Positions 52,776 through 61,869 of a stretch of 64,000 bases of DNA are shown piece after piece (the first letter of the stretch is position 1; each line of letters begins with the position of its first letter). Under the pieces are notes generated by a model. The model was not told where the DNA came from. It was given only the letters and a program-made list of their open reading frames with translations, and made no database searches. Location: contig CANLSF010000004.1 in NCBI GenBank assembly GCA_947493695.1, positions 310,001 through 374,000 on the forward strand, written 5' to 3'. This stretch comes from an uncultured Kiloniellaceae bacterium. Its GTDB lineage: Bacteria; Pseudomonadota; Alphaproteobacteria; Kiloniellales; Kiloniellaceae. A program made the translations under genes and the position numbers.

Positions 52776-53375
52776 ATGGCTTTCGAGCTTCCTCCCCTTC
52801 CCTATGCCGACACCGCTTTGGAGCCGCATTACTCAGCCAATGCTTTCAGCTTCCATCATGCCAAACATCACAACGCCTATGTGGTCAATCTGAACAATTT
52901 GATTGCGGATTCGGACCTGGCGGGCAAGTCGCTGGAAGAGATCATCATGGCGTCGGCCAAGGATGACAGCAAAGCGGGCATCTTTAACAATTCCGCCCAG
53001 GTCTGGAATCACACCTTCTTCTGGAACTCCATGTCACCAAACGGCGGCGGACGCCCAAGTGGTGCACTCGCAGCCAAAATCGACGAAGACTTCGGAAGCT
53101 TCGACGCTTTTGCTGAAAAGTTCAAAGCTTCGGCAGTGGGACGTTTCGGCAGTGGCTGGACCTTCCTGGTGCTTGACGGTGGCAAGCTGACGATCGTCAA
53201 CACCCTGAACGCCGGTACGCCGATGACTGATGGCCAAACTGCACTGCTGACAATCGACGTGTGGGAGCATGCCTACTATCTCGATTTCCAGAACCGCCGT
53301 CCGGACTATGTCCAGACCTTCCTGGACAAACTGGCAAATTGGGATTTCGCGTCAGCTAATTTCGATGCGGCCTAA
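52776..53375 (+). CDS. sodB: Superoxide dismutase [Fe]
   Basis: Iron superoxide dismutase of 199 aa, cytoplasmic, converting superoxide to peroxide and oxygen. The metal ligands are visible: His in SFHHAKHHNAYV, His in QVWNHTFFWNSM, Asp and His in DVWEHAYYLDFQN. The residue pattern around NHTFFW and the Gln at the beginning of that helix favour the Fe type over Mn. AGGAG precedes the start. It has its own promoter-like sequence and a strong terminator, so it is monocistronic. Confidence 0.95.
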   Translation: MAFELPPLPYADTALEPHYSANAFSFHHAKHHNAYVVNLNNLIADSDLAGKSLEEIIMASAKDDSKAGIFNNSAQVWNHTFFWNSMSPNGGGRPSGALAAKIDEDFGSFDAFAEKFKASAVGRFGSGWTFLVLDGGKLTIVNTLNAGTPMTDGQTALLTIDVWEHAYYLDFQNRRPDYVQTFLDKLANWDFASANFDAA

Positions 53376-53454
53376 AACCTGCGACTACTGGCCGAGGCCG
53401 ACTCGGATTTTCCTTGAGACGGATTGAAAACGACTTGGTCAGATGATTGAAATC

Positions 53455-53480
53455 AAGGGGGGCTTAGGCCCCCTTTTTTT
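53455..53480 (+). terminator. Terminator after sodB
   Basis: Stem AAGGGGG / CCCCCTT with a seven-base loop, followed by a run of T that ends at 53480; 80 bases after the sodB stop codon. Confidence 0.85.
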
Positions 53481-53629
53481 GTCTTGAGCTTTGAAACGAC
53501 TGTATCTTTTTTCCGCACGAACGTCTGGAAACACTGGACCTCTGCGCGGATAGATCGTACAGGTGCTAATTATATGTCTTTATTGAGCAATCGGCGGCCT
53601 AACACTGACAGAAACATGAGGACGTCCCC

Positions 53630-54139
53630 GTGAGACTTTTCAGAACGATATTTTTCGGCGTTTCCATGCTTGCGCTCGCAGGCTGTGCAACCGAACAAGC
53701 TGCTACAAACGAGGTTATTGAAGATCAACTCAGCGGACCGGAGTTCCGGACCGTGGAAACCGACCAAGGTGTGGTCGTGATGCTCGTCAATCCGCTCCTG
53801 TTTGAGTTCGACAGTGACGAATTGACCGAAGAGTCGCGTAGCCCAATTGCATATATCGCACGGGTGCTCAACACCCCCGGCGTGATCTCGCGTCAGGTAC
53901 ACGTCAACGGTTACTCGGACAGCGTCGGTAGCGAAGAATACAATCTGAAGCTCTCTGAGCGCCGGGCGGAAGCCGTCGCCAAAGAACTGGTCTACAATCA
54001 GGTCGCGGCGGAACGTGTGCTCTTCAAAAGTTTCGGAGAAGCCAACCCGATCGCGCCGAACGTCGCGGATGATGGTACCGATAACCCTGAAGGCCGCACA
54101 CTCAATCGGCGTGTCGAGATCGTTATCCTAAACCCCTGA
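53630..54139 (+). CDS. OmpA-family lipoprotein
   Basis: Outer-membrane-type lipoprotein of 169 aa. The signal peptide ends at lipobox LAGC (Cys about 19). The OmpA C-terminal peptidoglycan-binding domain covers about 60-168, with LFEFDSDELTEESRS, VNGYSDSVGSEEYNLKLSERRA and the closing GRTLNRRVEIVI. It probably anchors the outer membrane to the peptidoglycan. The GTG start has GAGGA upstream. It is Pal-like, but no tol genes are nearby, so it is not called pal. Confidence 0.88.
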   Translation: MRLFRTIFFGVSMLALAGCATEQAATNEVIEDQLSGPEFRTVETDQGVVVMLVNPLLFEFDSDELTEESRSPIAYIARVLNTPGVISRQVHVNGYSDSVGSEEYNLKLSERRAEAVAKELVYNQVAAERVLFKSFGEANPIAPNVADDGTDNPEGRTLNRRVEIVILNP

Positions 54140-54430
54140 TGCGTCGTAACTCTGCGCTCTGAGGTACTATTCATCGACCCAGCAACGGAGGCACTGCCGA
54201 GCAGTGATACATTGCTGCTGACCTCTTGGCGGCGTTTGCGATCCGAACCTCAGGTTTCGTTTCTGCGCGATAGTCCTTCGACTTCGGCAGGATCGCCAGA
54301 ACCTCCTCGCAAGGGCGCGTCGGGGCGAGCGAATGAGCAGGCGCTTAGTAGATCCTGTTGAGATGGAATCGTCTTCGGCGATTTATCTTTCTGGGAAATC
54401 CGCCTTGCCTATCTAATCCAGTTGTGCGGA

Positions 54431-54805
54431 CTACTCTATCGCAATTAAGGCTGCAGCAACGGCCCGACCTTCAGCCAGGAGAACGTTGTATGACCGGCTG
54501 GCGGCGCCGGTATCCATAGGCTCAATCGAAACGCCCTTTGCCCGTAACGCCTTTCGAAGCTCGGCCGGCACCATGAGCATGCGTGGTCCGCAGCCGATGA
54601 GCAGGACGTCGATGTTCCCGGCTTCGGCCACCGGTAAAAGCGACTCATAGCTCAAGCTGTCAAAGTCGCTCACCGGCCAGGGTTCACTCCTCTCGGGAAA
54701 GACCAGAACTGAACCCTGAAACTGCTGACCACTGACCTTAAACTGCCAGTCGCCATAACTCTCAACCACTTGCCGGTCTTTGGGCACTGCAAAGGAGATT
54801 TCCAC
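54431..54805 (-). CDS. Mth938-like (NDUFAF3-type) protein
   Basis: Protein of 124 aa of the Mth938/DUF498 family, the bacterial relatives of the mitochondrial complex I assembly factor NDUFAF3. Visible features are the GSVLVFP and WPVSDFDSLSYESL segments, VLLIGCGPRMLMVPAELRKAL, and the closing EGRAVAAALIAIE. It is 46 bases downstream of secF on the same strand, the gene order reported for this family in Alphaproteobacteria. It is presumably involved in assembly or membrane insertion of NADH dehydrogenase. Confidence 0.87.
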   Translation of the reverse strand: MEISFAVPKDRQVVESYGDWQFKVSGQQFQGSVLVFPERSEPWPVSDFDSLSYESLLPVAEAGNIDVLLIGCGPRMLMVPAELRKALRAKGVSIEPMDTGAASRSYNVLLAEGRAVAAALIAIE

Positions 54806-54851
54806 AGCTCCCTCCTGATCAATCGGCGTTGTGCCGCCTGTTCAAGGCTTC

Positions 54852-55796
54852 TTATGAGGCCGCGGGTGCCGCTTCCTTGTCCTCTGCCTTATCGTTGGTC
54901 ACGCCTGCGCGGACGTTCATGTAAGAGAGGATCGGCACAGCTAGAGCAACCGAGGAATAGGTTCCGATAACAACACCCCAGATCAGACCGAGGCTGAAGC
55001 CGCGAATGACCTCGCCACCGAAGATGAAGAGCGAGAAAAGAGCCAGGAGTGTGGTTACAGAAGTCAAAACCGTCCGCGAGAGCGTTCGGTTGATCGACAT
55101 ATCCAGCACCTCGACCACAGGAAGCTTCTTGTACTTCCTCAGTTCGTCACGCACGCGATCGAAGATCACCACGGTGTCGTTGATGGAATAGCCTGCAATC
55201 GTCAGCACCGCTGCCAGTGTCGAGAGATTAAACTCAACCTGCGTCAGCGAGAAGAAGCCGATGGTCGCGATGACGTCATGGATCAGCGCCGTCAGGGCTG
55301 CCGCGGAAAAATGCCACTCAAATCGGAACCAGATATAGAGGCCGATCGCCGCCATGGCGAGCACGGTTGCCAGCATTCCGGCTCGTTTCAGCTCTCCGCC
55401 AACTTTTGGTCCGACAAATTCAGTCCGGCGGTACTCTTCCACCTTATCGTTCAGCGCCTCTTTCACCACCTTGATGGCGGCTTCCTGCGCTGCTTCATCA
55501 CCATCCTGTCGTTGGATATTGATCAGAACGTCAGTTGGAGTGCCGAATTCCTGCAGCGTCACCTCGCCGACGTCCAGGTCTGAGAGACGACCGCGCAATT
55601 CACCAATGTCGGCCGGTCCATTGGTCCGAACCTCAAGCAGAATACCGCCCCGGAAATCGACACCGAAATTCAGGCCAAGCGTCGCGAAAGAGACGAGCGA
55701 TCCCAGCATCAAGAAAGCAGAAAACGCCAGAAACAGCTTCCGTTTGGACAGAAACTTCAGGTTTGGCGCAACGGGAAAAGCTTTGATAAGTGCCAT
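54852..55796 (-). CDS. secF: Protein translocase subunit SecF
   Basis: Inner-membrane subunit of SecDF, which uses the proton gradient to help pull proteins across the membrane. Six spans; the family sequences FGVDFRGGILLEV and TIAGYSINDTVVIFDRVRDELR are present. The ATG at 55796 is chosen because AGGAGG lies upstream; this gives 314 aa. It starts 10 bases after secD. Confidence 0.95.
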   Translation of the reverse strand: MALIKAFPVAPNLKFLSKRKLFLAFSAFLMLGSLVSFATLGLNFGVDFRGGILLEVRTNGPADIGELRGRLSDLDVGEVTLQEFGTPTDVLINIQRQDGDEAAQEAAIKVVKEALNDKVEEYRRTEFVGPKVGGELKRAGMLATVLAMAAIGLYIWFRFEWHFSAAALTALIHDVIATIGFFSLTQVEFNLSTLAAVLTIAGYSINDTVVIFDRVRDELRKYKKLPVVEVLDMSINRTLSRTVLTSVTTLLALFSLFIFGGEVIRGFSLGLIWGVVIGTYSSVALAVPILSYMNVRAGVTNDKAEDKEAAPAAS

Positions 55797-55806
55797 GATA
55801 CGCCTC

Positions 55807-57381
55807 CTATATGCCGAGCGCTTGCGGCTTGCGGCGGCGCAGCCAGGTAACAATGAGTAATCGTGTGAGCATGATCGCCGTGAACATCGAGGTTACGAGA
55901 CCGATTGCCAGAGTAACGGCGAAGCCCTTGACCGGACCTGATCCGAATTGCATCAGAATAACGGCTGCAATCAGCGTGGTCAGGTTTGAGTCGATAATTG
56001 TGGTCAGAGCCCGACGGTAACCGGCGTCAATTGCCGAGATGGGACTGCGTCCATTCCCGACCTCTTCACGAATCCGCTCGAAGATCAGGACGTTCGCATC
56101 AACCGCCATACCGATGGTTAGCACGATTCCTGCAATGCCCGGCAGCGTGAGTGTTGCACCAAGAACAGACAGGGCCGCCAGCATCAGGACCAGATTCATG
56201 ATCAAGGCGACATTGGCCATTAATCCGAACAAGCCGTAAATAATCGCCATAAAGATGATGACAAGCACGAGGCCCAGGATACTTGCGAATTCACCGGCAA
56301 GGATCTGATCGGCGCCAAGTCCCGGCCCCACGGTGCGTTCTTCCAGAAACTTAAGCGAAGCGGGCAACGCGCCAGCGCGCAGCAAAAGGGCCAGTTCCTG
56401 TGTCTGCTCGATTGTGAAGCTGCCCGAGATGATACCCCGGCCGTCCAGAATTGGTGATTGGATCACCGGTGCAGAGACAACTTTATCATCCAGCACAATA
56501 GCAAAGGGACGTCCCACGTTGTTCTGCGTGGCGGACCCGAAGCGCTGTGCACCAACGGAATCAAACGCAAAACTGACCACAGGTTGACCGTCCTGGAAGG
56601 TCGCCTGAGCATCAGTGAGGTTTTCACCGCCAACAATGATGCGCTTCTTAATCACATAACGCCGTGTTCCACCGGAAACCTCCGACTCGGCGGCTTCGAG
56701 GAATTCCGATCCCGGGGGGGCAACGGCTGCGACGGGATTCGCATTCTCATCAACGAAACGGAAACTCAATTTCGCTGTCTTTAGAAGCCGCTCTTTGATC
56801 TCTTCGGTATTCTGGACGCCGGGTAACTGAATAAGGACCCGGTCATCGCCCTGCCGCTGCAGCGAGATTTCGAGCGTTCCGGTCGGATCGATACGACGAC
56901 CAATAACTTCAATGGTTTGTTCGATCGTTCGTGCGCGCCGTTCTTCTTTCACAAGATCCGAATCCGTAACGCGAAAGGCGCCGTCGCTCTGGGTAACCAG
57001 GGCCTCGGGCATGATACGGCGCAGAACTTCCCGGGTGCGCGTGATGTTTTCGTCGCTTGGCTCCACCAGTGTGAAGACAACGAATTCGCCGGCGACACCA
57101 AGCTCCCGATACCCGATCGCAGGTCGAGATCTTCTGAGTTCGGAGCGGATTGAATCAACCCGGTTATCACGCTGTTCCGCGAACACCGATTCAATGTCGA
57201 CCTCGACCAGCAGATATGATCCGCCCTGGAGGTCCAGACCGAGGTTTACCTGATCCTTTGGAACCCAGGAGGGAATTTCATCCAGACTCTCGGGATCGAA
57301 GAGGTTCGGAGATGCGAAGAAAATACCGCCGATCAGCACCAAGAGGGTGAGGATGACCTGCCAGCGAGGAATGTGAACCAT
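55807..57381 (-). CDS. secD: Protein translocase subunit SecD
   Basis: Large subunit of SecDF (524 aa): N-terminal span, periplasmic domain with VNLGLDLQGGSYLLVEVD and VLIQLPGVQNTEEIKERL, and five C-terminal spans with GIAGIVLTIGMAVDANVLIFERIREE. It works with SecF and YajC at the SecYEG channel. It lies between yajC and secF on one transcript. Confidence 0.96.
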   Translation of the reverse strand: MVHIPRWQVILTLLVLIGGIFFASPNLFDPESLDEIPSWVPKDQVNLGLDLQGGSYLLVEVDIESVFAEQRDNRVDSIRSELRRSRPAIGYRELGVAGEFVVFTLVEPSDENITRTREVLRRIMPEALVTQSDGAFRVTDSDLVKEERRARTIEQTIEVIGRRIDPTGTLEISLQRQGDDRVLIQLPGVQNTEEIKERLLKTAKLSFRFVDENANPVAAVAPPGSEFLEAAESEVSGGTRRYVIKKRIIVGGENLTDAQATFQDGQPVVSFAFDSVGAQRFGSATQNNVGRPFAIVLDDKVVSAPVIQSPILDGRGIISGSFTIEQTQELALLLRAGALPASLKFLEERTVGPGLGADQILAGEFASILGLVLVIIFMAIIYGLFGLMANVALIMNLVLMLAALSVLGATLTLPGIAGIVLTIGMAVDANVLIFERIREEVGNGRSPISAIDAGYRRALTTIIDSNLTTLIAAVILMQFGSGPVKGFAVTLAIGLVTSMFTAIMLTRLLIVTWLRRRKPQALGI

Positions 57382-57407
57382 TGCGCGGAGAACCCGAAGT
57401 TGTTTTT

Positions 57408-57824
57408 TTAGCTTTTGGAGTCGGCCGAGTCGCTGTCATTGGCAGCTTCGGTTTCTTTGTTCTTGGAGCCTTTTTTGCCGTTTTTGGCTTTATTGGCTGC
57501 GGACTGGTCCGATACGGGCTCGGTCTTGGAGCGCACATCCTGGATCATCGAACGGATGATACGAACCTTAACTTCCGGCGCGACCGTGACCTCAACCTCG
57601 CCTTCGTCGATGACTTTCGACACGGTTCCGATCAAACCACCGCTGGTAATGACCCGGTCACCGCGGCGTAGTGCCTCGATCATCGCCTTGTGTTGTTTGA
57701 CTTTTTTCTGCTGAGGTCGAATCAGAAGAAAGTAAAAAACCACAAAAATCAGAACCAGCGGCAAAATGTTGGTCAACATCGAGGCCCCGCCTGCGGCCTG
57801 TGCAAAAACCGGCTCTATAAACAT
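57408..57824 (-). CDS. yajC: Preprotein translocase subunit YajC
   Basis: Small SecDF-associated membrane protein of 138 aa: one N-terminal span (about 19-38, ILPLVLIFVVFYFLLIRPQQ), then a soluble part with GDRVITSGGLIGTVSKV, and a C-terminal low-complexity charged tail longer than in E. coli. The ATG at 57824 has AGGGGAG upstream. It heads the yajC-secD-secF-Mth938 unit. Confidence 0.93.
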   Translation of the reverse strand: MFIEPVFAQAAGGASMLTNILPLVLIFVVFYFLLIRPQQKKVKQHKAMIEALRRGDRVITSGGLIGTVSKVIDEGEVEVTVAPEVKVRIIRSMIQDVRSKTEPVSDQSAANKAKNGKKGSKNKETEAANDSDSADSKS

Positions 57825-58164
57825 AAAGTAAACTCCCCTACTCGTCGGCTCCGAATCCGAAGCCGCCACTCTCTCGTTTCAACCCGTAGTCAGAGGTGCC
57901 GATAGGGCCCAACCCCTGAAAAATAGCAGCCGGACTATAGCCGTACCTTGACGAATTGCAACGTCCGTCAAAGCCTGGGCCTGGTTGCCCGCTCTGCTTC
58001 GTATCAATTGACCTTATCGACACCCGTGGATAGGGTCGCAAACGGTCAGGATCCTGCGTTCTTACACAAGAGATACAGTCCTGTTCCCGTGCTATCGGGC
58101 CGGTGGTTTTCACCAGCCTCTGCGCCGGGGCTCTTCCCATATTGGCTTTTTTTACGGCATTACC
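57825..58164. other. Intergenic region between divergent yajC and DUF815 genes
   Basis: 340 bases with the promoter-like sequence of the yajC unit and a six-base inverted repeat TTGACG/CGTCAA (57948-57971). The long minus-strand frame running across this region is a shadow of the DUF815 gene. No RNA gene is recognised. Confidence 0.5.
57934..57961 (-). promoter_or_regulatory. Putative promoter of the yajC-secD-secF unit
   Basis: Read on the minus strand: TTGCAA (57961-57956), a 16-base spacer and TATAGT (57939-57934). The leader to the yajC start codon would be about 100 bases. Confidence 0.4.
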
Positions 58165-59052
58165 ATGAGCGAAAGCAAAATCGACGACCTGATCCCCCTC
58201 CTCACACGTGTTGCAACGGCCCTTGAGCGCCTTGCCCCACCAGAACCGCAGTCGGATTCCTTTGCTGATGCGGATGCATTTGTCTGGCATGCCGAACATG
58301 ACAGTCTGGAGGCCGTCAAGAAGGTCAGCAGAGTGGAATTCGAGCTGCTGCAGGGGATTGACCGTCAAAGCGATATCCTGCTCGACAACACACGCCGATT
58401 TGCCCAGGGCTTCCCGGCCAACAATGCGCTGCTCTGGGGAGCACGCGGCATGGGCAAGAGCTCTCTGGTGAAGGCAGTTCACGCCACGGTAAACCGGGAA
58501 ATCGCCGAGAGCTCCGCTAACTCTGCGTCCTCCCTGGCCCTGGTGGAGATCCACCGGGAAGACATCCCTTCCCTGCCCCGGCTTTTACAGCGCCTGCGAT
58601 CCTCAGAACGTCCCTGTGTCCTCTTTTGTGACGATCTGAGCTTCGATGGGGACGATTCGACCTACAAGTCGCTGAAAGGCGTGCTGGAAGGCGGTATTGA
58701 GGGCCGTCCGGAGAATGTCATTTTCTATGCGACGTCGAACCGCCGCCACCTTATGGCCCGGGATATGATCGAAAATGAGCGATCGACCGCGATCCATACT
58801 TCCGAGGCGGTCGAGGAAAAGGTCAGTCTCTCCGATCGCTTCGGCCTCTGGCTCGGGTTCCATAACTGCGATCAGGACACCTATTTCGCGATGATCGAAG
58901 GCTACGCCGCACGACATGGACTCGACGTCCCCGTCGAACAGCTTAGGGCCGAATCAAAGGAATGGTCGATCACCCGAGGCAGCCGCTCAGGCCGCGTCGC
59001 CTGGCAATACATCCAGGATCTCGCCGGCCGCCTTGGTAAGCGTCTGGATTAA
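58165..59052 (+). CDS. DUF815 family AAA+ ATPase
   Basis: Cytoplasmic P-loop ATPase of 295 aa. Walker A is LLWGARGMGKSSLVKA (about residues 88-103), Walker B is CVLFCDDLSFDGDD, and the Arg-finger region is FYATSNRRHLMARDM. The last part (SLSDRFGLWLGFHNCDQDTY) is the DUF815 signature. The function of the family is not established. It is single, convergent with the LysM/M23 gene, with a four-base overlap of the two stops. Confidence 0.9.
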   Translation: MSESKIDDLIPLLTRVATALERLAPPEPQSDSFADADAFVWHAEHDSLEAVKKVSRVEFELLQGIDRQSDILLDNTRRFAQGFPANNALLWGARGMGKSSLVKAVHATVNREIAESSANSASSLALVEIHREDIPSLPRLLQRLRSSERPCVLFCDDLSFDGDDSTYKSLKGVLEGGIEGRPENVIFYATSNRRHLMARDMIENERSTAIHTSEAVEEKVSLSDRFGLWLGFHNCDQDTYFAMIEGYAARHGLDVPVEQLRAESKEWSITRGSRSGRVAWQYIQDLAGRLGKRLD

Positions 59053-60416
59053 TTTGGGACCTGCGCCTGCTGCGGTCCCAGGAGTTTTCGTGGGTCGACC
59101 GCACGGGTGCCCTGACGGATCTCGAAATGCAGCTGTGGTTTCGAAACATTGCCCGTCCGACCGACCTTTGCGACCGCCTGCCCCCGCTTGACCGTATCGC
59201 CCCGGCGCACGAGAACATCGCTCAAATGCGCGTAAGCTGTCACCCAGCCGTCGGCGTGCCGGATCAGCAGCAAACGGCCAAAACCGCGCAATTCGTTACC
59301 TGAATAGGCGACTACACCGTTTTCAGCGGCCCGCACGGTGGTTCCGGCCGCAGCCTCGATGTTGATGCCGTCATTATGCACGCCGCTTCCCTTGCTGCCG
59401 TAAGAGGACAGGATCTTACCTGAAAGTGGCCAACGGAATTTGCTGCTGGAGCGTGGAGGCGGCTTCGGTACGCCCGCAGCCGGTCGTCTGGAAGGTTTCG
59501 GCGGTTGAACCCGCGCCGTCTGCGTCTGCGCTTTCGGTGCTGCGGGAGGCGCCTGCGGTGTGGTCTTAGGCGTACTTACGGCTGTCGTCCCGGTCGGCCT
59601 GGGTTTAGCAGCTGGTACAGGCACTGGACTTGACCCACTGGGAGCTTGCGTCACCTGTGTTTGCGGGGTTGCTGGTGCGGTGGGACTGGGCGGCGTAACC
59701 CTCGGTGTAGCTGCAGCAAAGGCATTCACGGCGCCCGGCAGGTCCAACACCTGCCCCACCGATATAGTGAATGGCGGCTGGATCTTGTTCAGCTGCACCA
59801 GGCTGTGGATATCGATCCGGTAGCGCCGGGAAATGGCGTAGACCGTCTCGCCACGGGTCACGATATGACGTGAGGGCTTTGGCAGGATAAGACGTTGCCC
59901 CGGCGCCAACTTGTAGGGCGGCCCAAGTCGATTGACCTCCAACAGCGTCCGAATCGGGATGTTGTGTTTGCGGGCGATTGAAAAGACGTTTTCGCCCGGT
60001 TGGACGATGTAAGATCCGGCATTTCCGGGAGGTGCCTGGGGGTTTGCTACCTGTTGTGCCGGCACAAGCTGTCTCGAGGCAGCCTGTTGGGCAGGAGCAG
60101 GTCTGGGAATCGGAACCGTATTTGTCTGCGCTTGGGCTGTCGACGGGCGCGGATTTCGACGCGGCAACGGTAGAGCCGCAGTCGCGACGGTTTTTTGCGG
60201 TGCAATGTAAGGTTTTGGCGGTGCGGGCGCCGGTTGCCGAACCAGGAAATCCGTTGGCACAGGTGGTTTGCGCTTTGGAATGGGGGCTGGCTCAGGAGGG
60301 GTTGGAAGCTGCGAGACGGGCGTACCGCTTACGCAGGCGGACAGAGACACCACAGCCAGAAAGGCCACAGTCGCACCCGCCCAGCGGCGGGTCTTAACCC
60401 ACTGCAGCTCTATCAT
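59049..60416 (-). CDS. NlpD-like LysM/M23 lipoprotein
   Basis: Envelope protein of 455 aa with lipobox LSAC (Cys about 28). Two LysM domains (about 133-176 with YIVQPGENVFSIARKH and 186-229 with HIVTRGETVYAISRRY) bind peptidoglycan. A long Pro/Thr/Ala linker leads to a LytM/M23 domain (about 335-450). The metal site is degenerate: VHNDGINIEA has Asn where the second ligand Asp is expected, as in NlpD/EnvC-type activators. It is thus more likely an activator of cell-separation amidases than a hydrolase. It overlaps pcm by four bases. Confidence 0.88.
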   Translation of the reverse strand: MIELQWVKTRRWAGATVAFLAVVSLSACVSGTPVSQLPTPPEPAPIPKRKPPVPTDFLVRQPAPAPPKPYIAPQKTVATAALPLPRRNPRPSTAQAQTNTVPIPRPAPAQQAASRQLVPAQQVANPQAPPGNAGSYIVQPGENVFSIARKHNIPIRTLLEVNRLGPPYKLAPGQRLILPKPSRHIVTRGETVYAISRRYRIDIHSLVQLNKIQPPFTISVGQVLDLPGAVNAFAAATPRVTPPSPTAPATPQTQVTQAPSGSSPVPVPAAKPRPTGTTAVSTPKTTPQAPPAAPKAQTQTARVQPPKPSRRPAAGVPKPPPRSSSKFRWPLSGKILSSYGSKGSGVHNDGINIEAAAGTTVRAAENGVVAYSGNELRGFGRLLLIRHADGWVTAYAHLSDVLVRRGDTVKRGQAVAKVGRTGNVSKPQLHFEIRQGTRAVDPRKLLGPQQAQVPN

Positions 60417-61090
60417 GTTCCGGACTGGGCGGCCTTTTGCGGTTCCGCAGCCGCTTCCGGTAATTGGCCTTCGATCAGCGGGACGAATTTAACATCTCCC
60501 AGGCTTTCTTCGAACACGCCGTCTTCTGTTCGTTGTAACCGTACCAATTCCTGCGTTCGGCTGGAACGGGAGATCGGCAGTATCAACAATCCGTTCATGG
60601 CCAACTGATCGACCAAATCCCCAGGAATGGAATCAGCGGCGGCCGTGACAATGATTCGCTCAAAGGGCGCCTGTGCCGGCCAGCCGCGCGAACCATCTCC
60701 GATATGTGTGGTGATATTGTGCAGTCGCAAGGCTGAAAACCGACTCTCGGCATCGCGCATCAGTTCCTTGTAGCGTTCGATTGTGTAAAGCCGTCGGCAG
60801 AGGCGGGACAGAATGGCCGCCTGATAGCCTGAACCTGTCCCGATCTCCAGAACCTTCATCCGCCGGGTTACCTGCAGAGATTGGGTCATCAAGGCCACGA
60901 CCTGCGGCTGACTGAGTGTCTGACCATTTCCGATCGGCAAGGTGCGGTTGTCGTAGGACTGATGCTGAAACGGCGGTGGTACAAAGTCTTCACGCGGAAT
61001 CCGCTCGATTGCGGATAGAACATTGGTGTCCGCAATGCCTCCTCGGCGCAATTCCATAATCAAACGGATTTTGCGGGCGGCTATGGTCAC
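60413..61090 (-). CDS. pcm: Protein-L-isoaspartate O-methyltransferase
   Basis: Repairs damaged proteins by methylating isoaspartyl residues with SAM (225 aa). SAM motif I is VLEIGTGSGYQAAIL, preceded by the family signature YDNRTLPIGNGQTLSQPQVVALM, and followed by NITTHIGDGSRGWPAQAPFERIIVTAA. Cytoplasmic. It overlaps surE upstream and the NlpD-like gene downstream, the gene order usual in proteobacteria. Confidence 0.95.
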   Translation of the reverse strand: MTIAARKIRLIMELRRGGIADTNVLSAIERIPREDFVPPPFQHQSYDNRTLPIGNGQTLSQPQVVALMTQSLQVTRRMKVLEIGTGSGYQAAILSRLCRRLYTIERYKELMRDAESRFSALRLHNITTHIGDGSRGWPAQAPFERIIVTAAADSIPGDLVDQLAMNGLLILPISRSSRTQELVRLQRTEDGVFEESLGDVKFVPLIEGQLPEAAAEPQKAAQSGT

Positions 61091-61869
61091 GCAAAGAGGT
61101 CCGACAGAGGTTGCATGCTCTTCTCATGGGTGAGGTCGAGGTGCAGAGGTGTGATGGAAATGGCCCCTTCCTCAATTGCCGTTAAATCGGCGTTCTCTCC
61201 TGAGCTGGAATGACTGAGAAACTGCCCAACCCACACGTACGGACGGCCGCTCGGGTCAACGCCGTCGACCAGATCCGTACCCAGATCCCGGCGTCCCTGA
61301 CGGCAAACCCGGATTCCTTTGACCTCATCCGGTGCCACGGTCGGAAAGTTCACATTGATCAGAAGTTCCGGTGTCCAGGTCATGGATGCAAGCCGACGGA
61401 CAATATTGGCGCCATAGCGCTCGGGCACATCCCAGGAAATCCGCTCGTCCTTAGTGCGAACCTGACTGAAAGCGACAGCGCGGGTCCCGAGCAAAGCGGC
61501 TTCCATGGCTGCGGCTACGGTCCCGGAATAGGTCACGTCCTCGCCGAGATTGCCGCCGTGATTGATCCCTGAAAGCACTAGATCGGCTGGACGGTCGCCC
61601 ATCAGCTTTTTCATGGCGACCAAAACGCAGTCGGTCGGTGTCCCATCGATGGAATAGCGCTTATCGCCCAGTTTACGGCTTCTGAGAGGCCGCCGCAGGG
61701 TCAGGGAATGACTGGTTGCCGACTGTTCGCTCTCAGGAGCCGCTACCCAGACATCGTCAGAGAGTTCGCGTGCGATACTCTCCAACGCTGCCAGACCGGG
61801 TGCGTGAATGCCGTCATCATTAGTGACCAGTATCCGGGCTCCGGCGAGTTCTAGGCTACCATTAGTCAT
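61087..61869 (-). CDS. surE: 5'/3'-nucleotidase SurE
   Basis: Stationary-phase survival nucleotidase acting on nucleoside monophosphates (260 aa). The metal-binding motif [14 protein letters not shown] is near the N-terminus, with [22 protein letters not shown] in the middle. ATG at 61869 overlaps the serS stop and begins just before the family sequence; the longer frame lies inside serS. Confidence 0.95.
   Translation of the reverse strand: MTNGSLELAGARILVTNDDGIHAPGLAALESIARELSDDVWVAAPESEQSATSHSLTLRRPLRSRKLGDKRYSIDGTPTDCVLVAMKKLMGDRPADLVLSGINHGGNLGEDVTYSGTVAAAMEAALLGTRAVAFSQVRTKDERISWDVPERYGANIVRRLASMTWTPELLINVNFPTVAPDEVKGIRVCRQGRRDLGTDLVDGVDPSGRPYVWVGQFLSHSSSGENADLTAIEEGAISITPLHLDLTHEKSMQPLSDLFA

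Noticed and set aside
57838-58554. 238-codon minus-strand ORF
   Set aside because: Shadow of the DUF815 ATPase gene and the intergenic region; no family resemblance.
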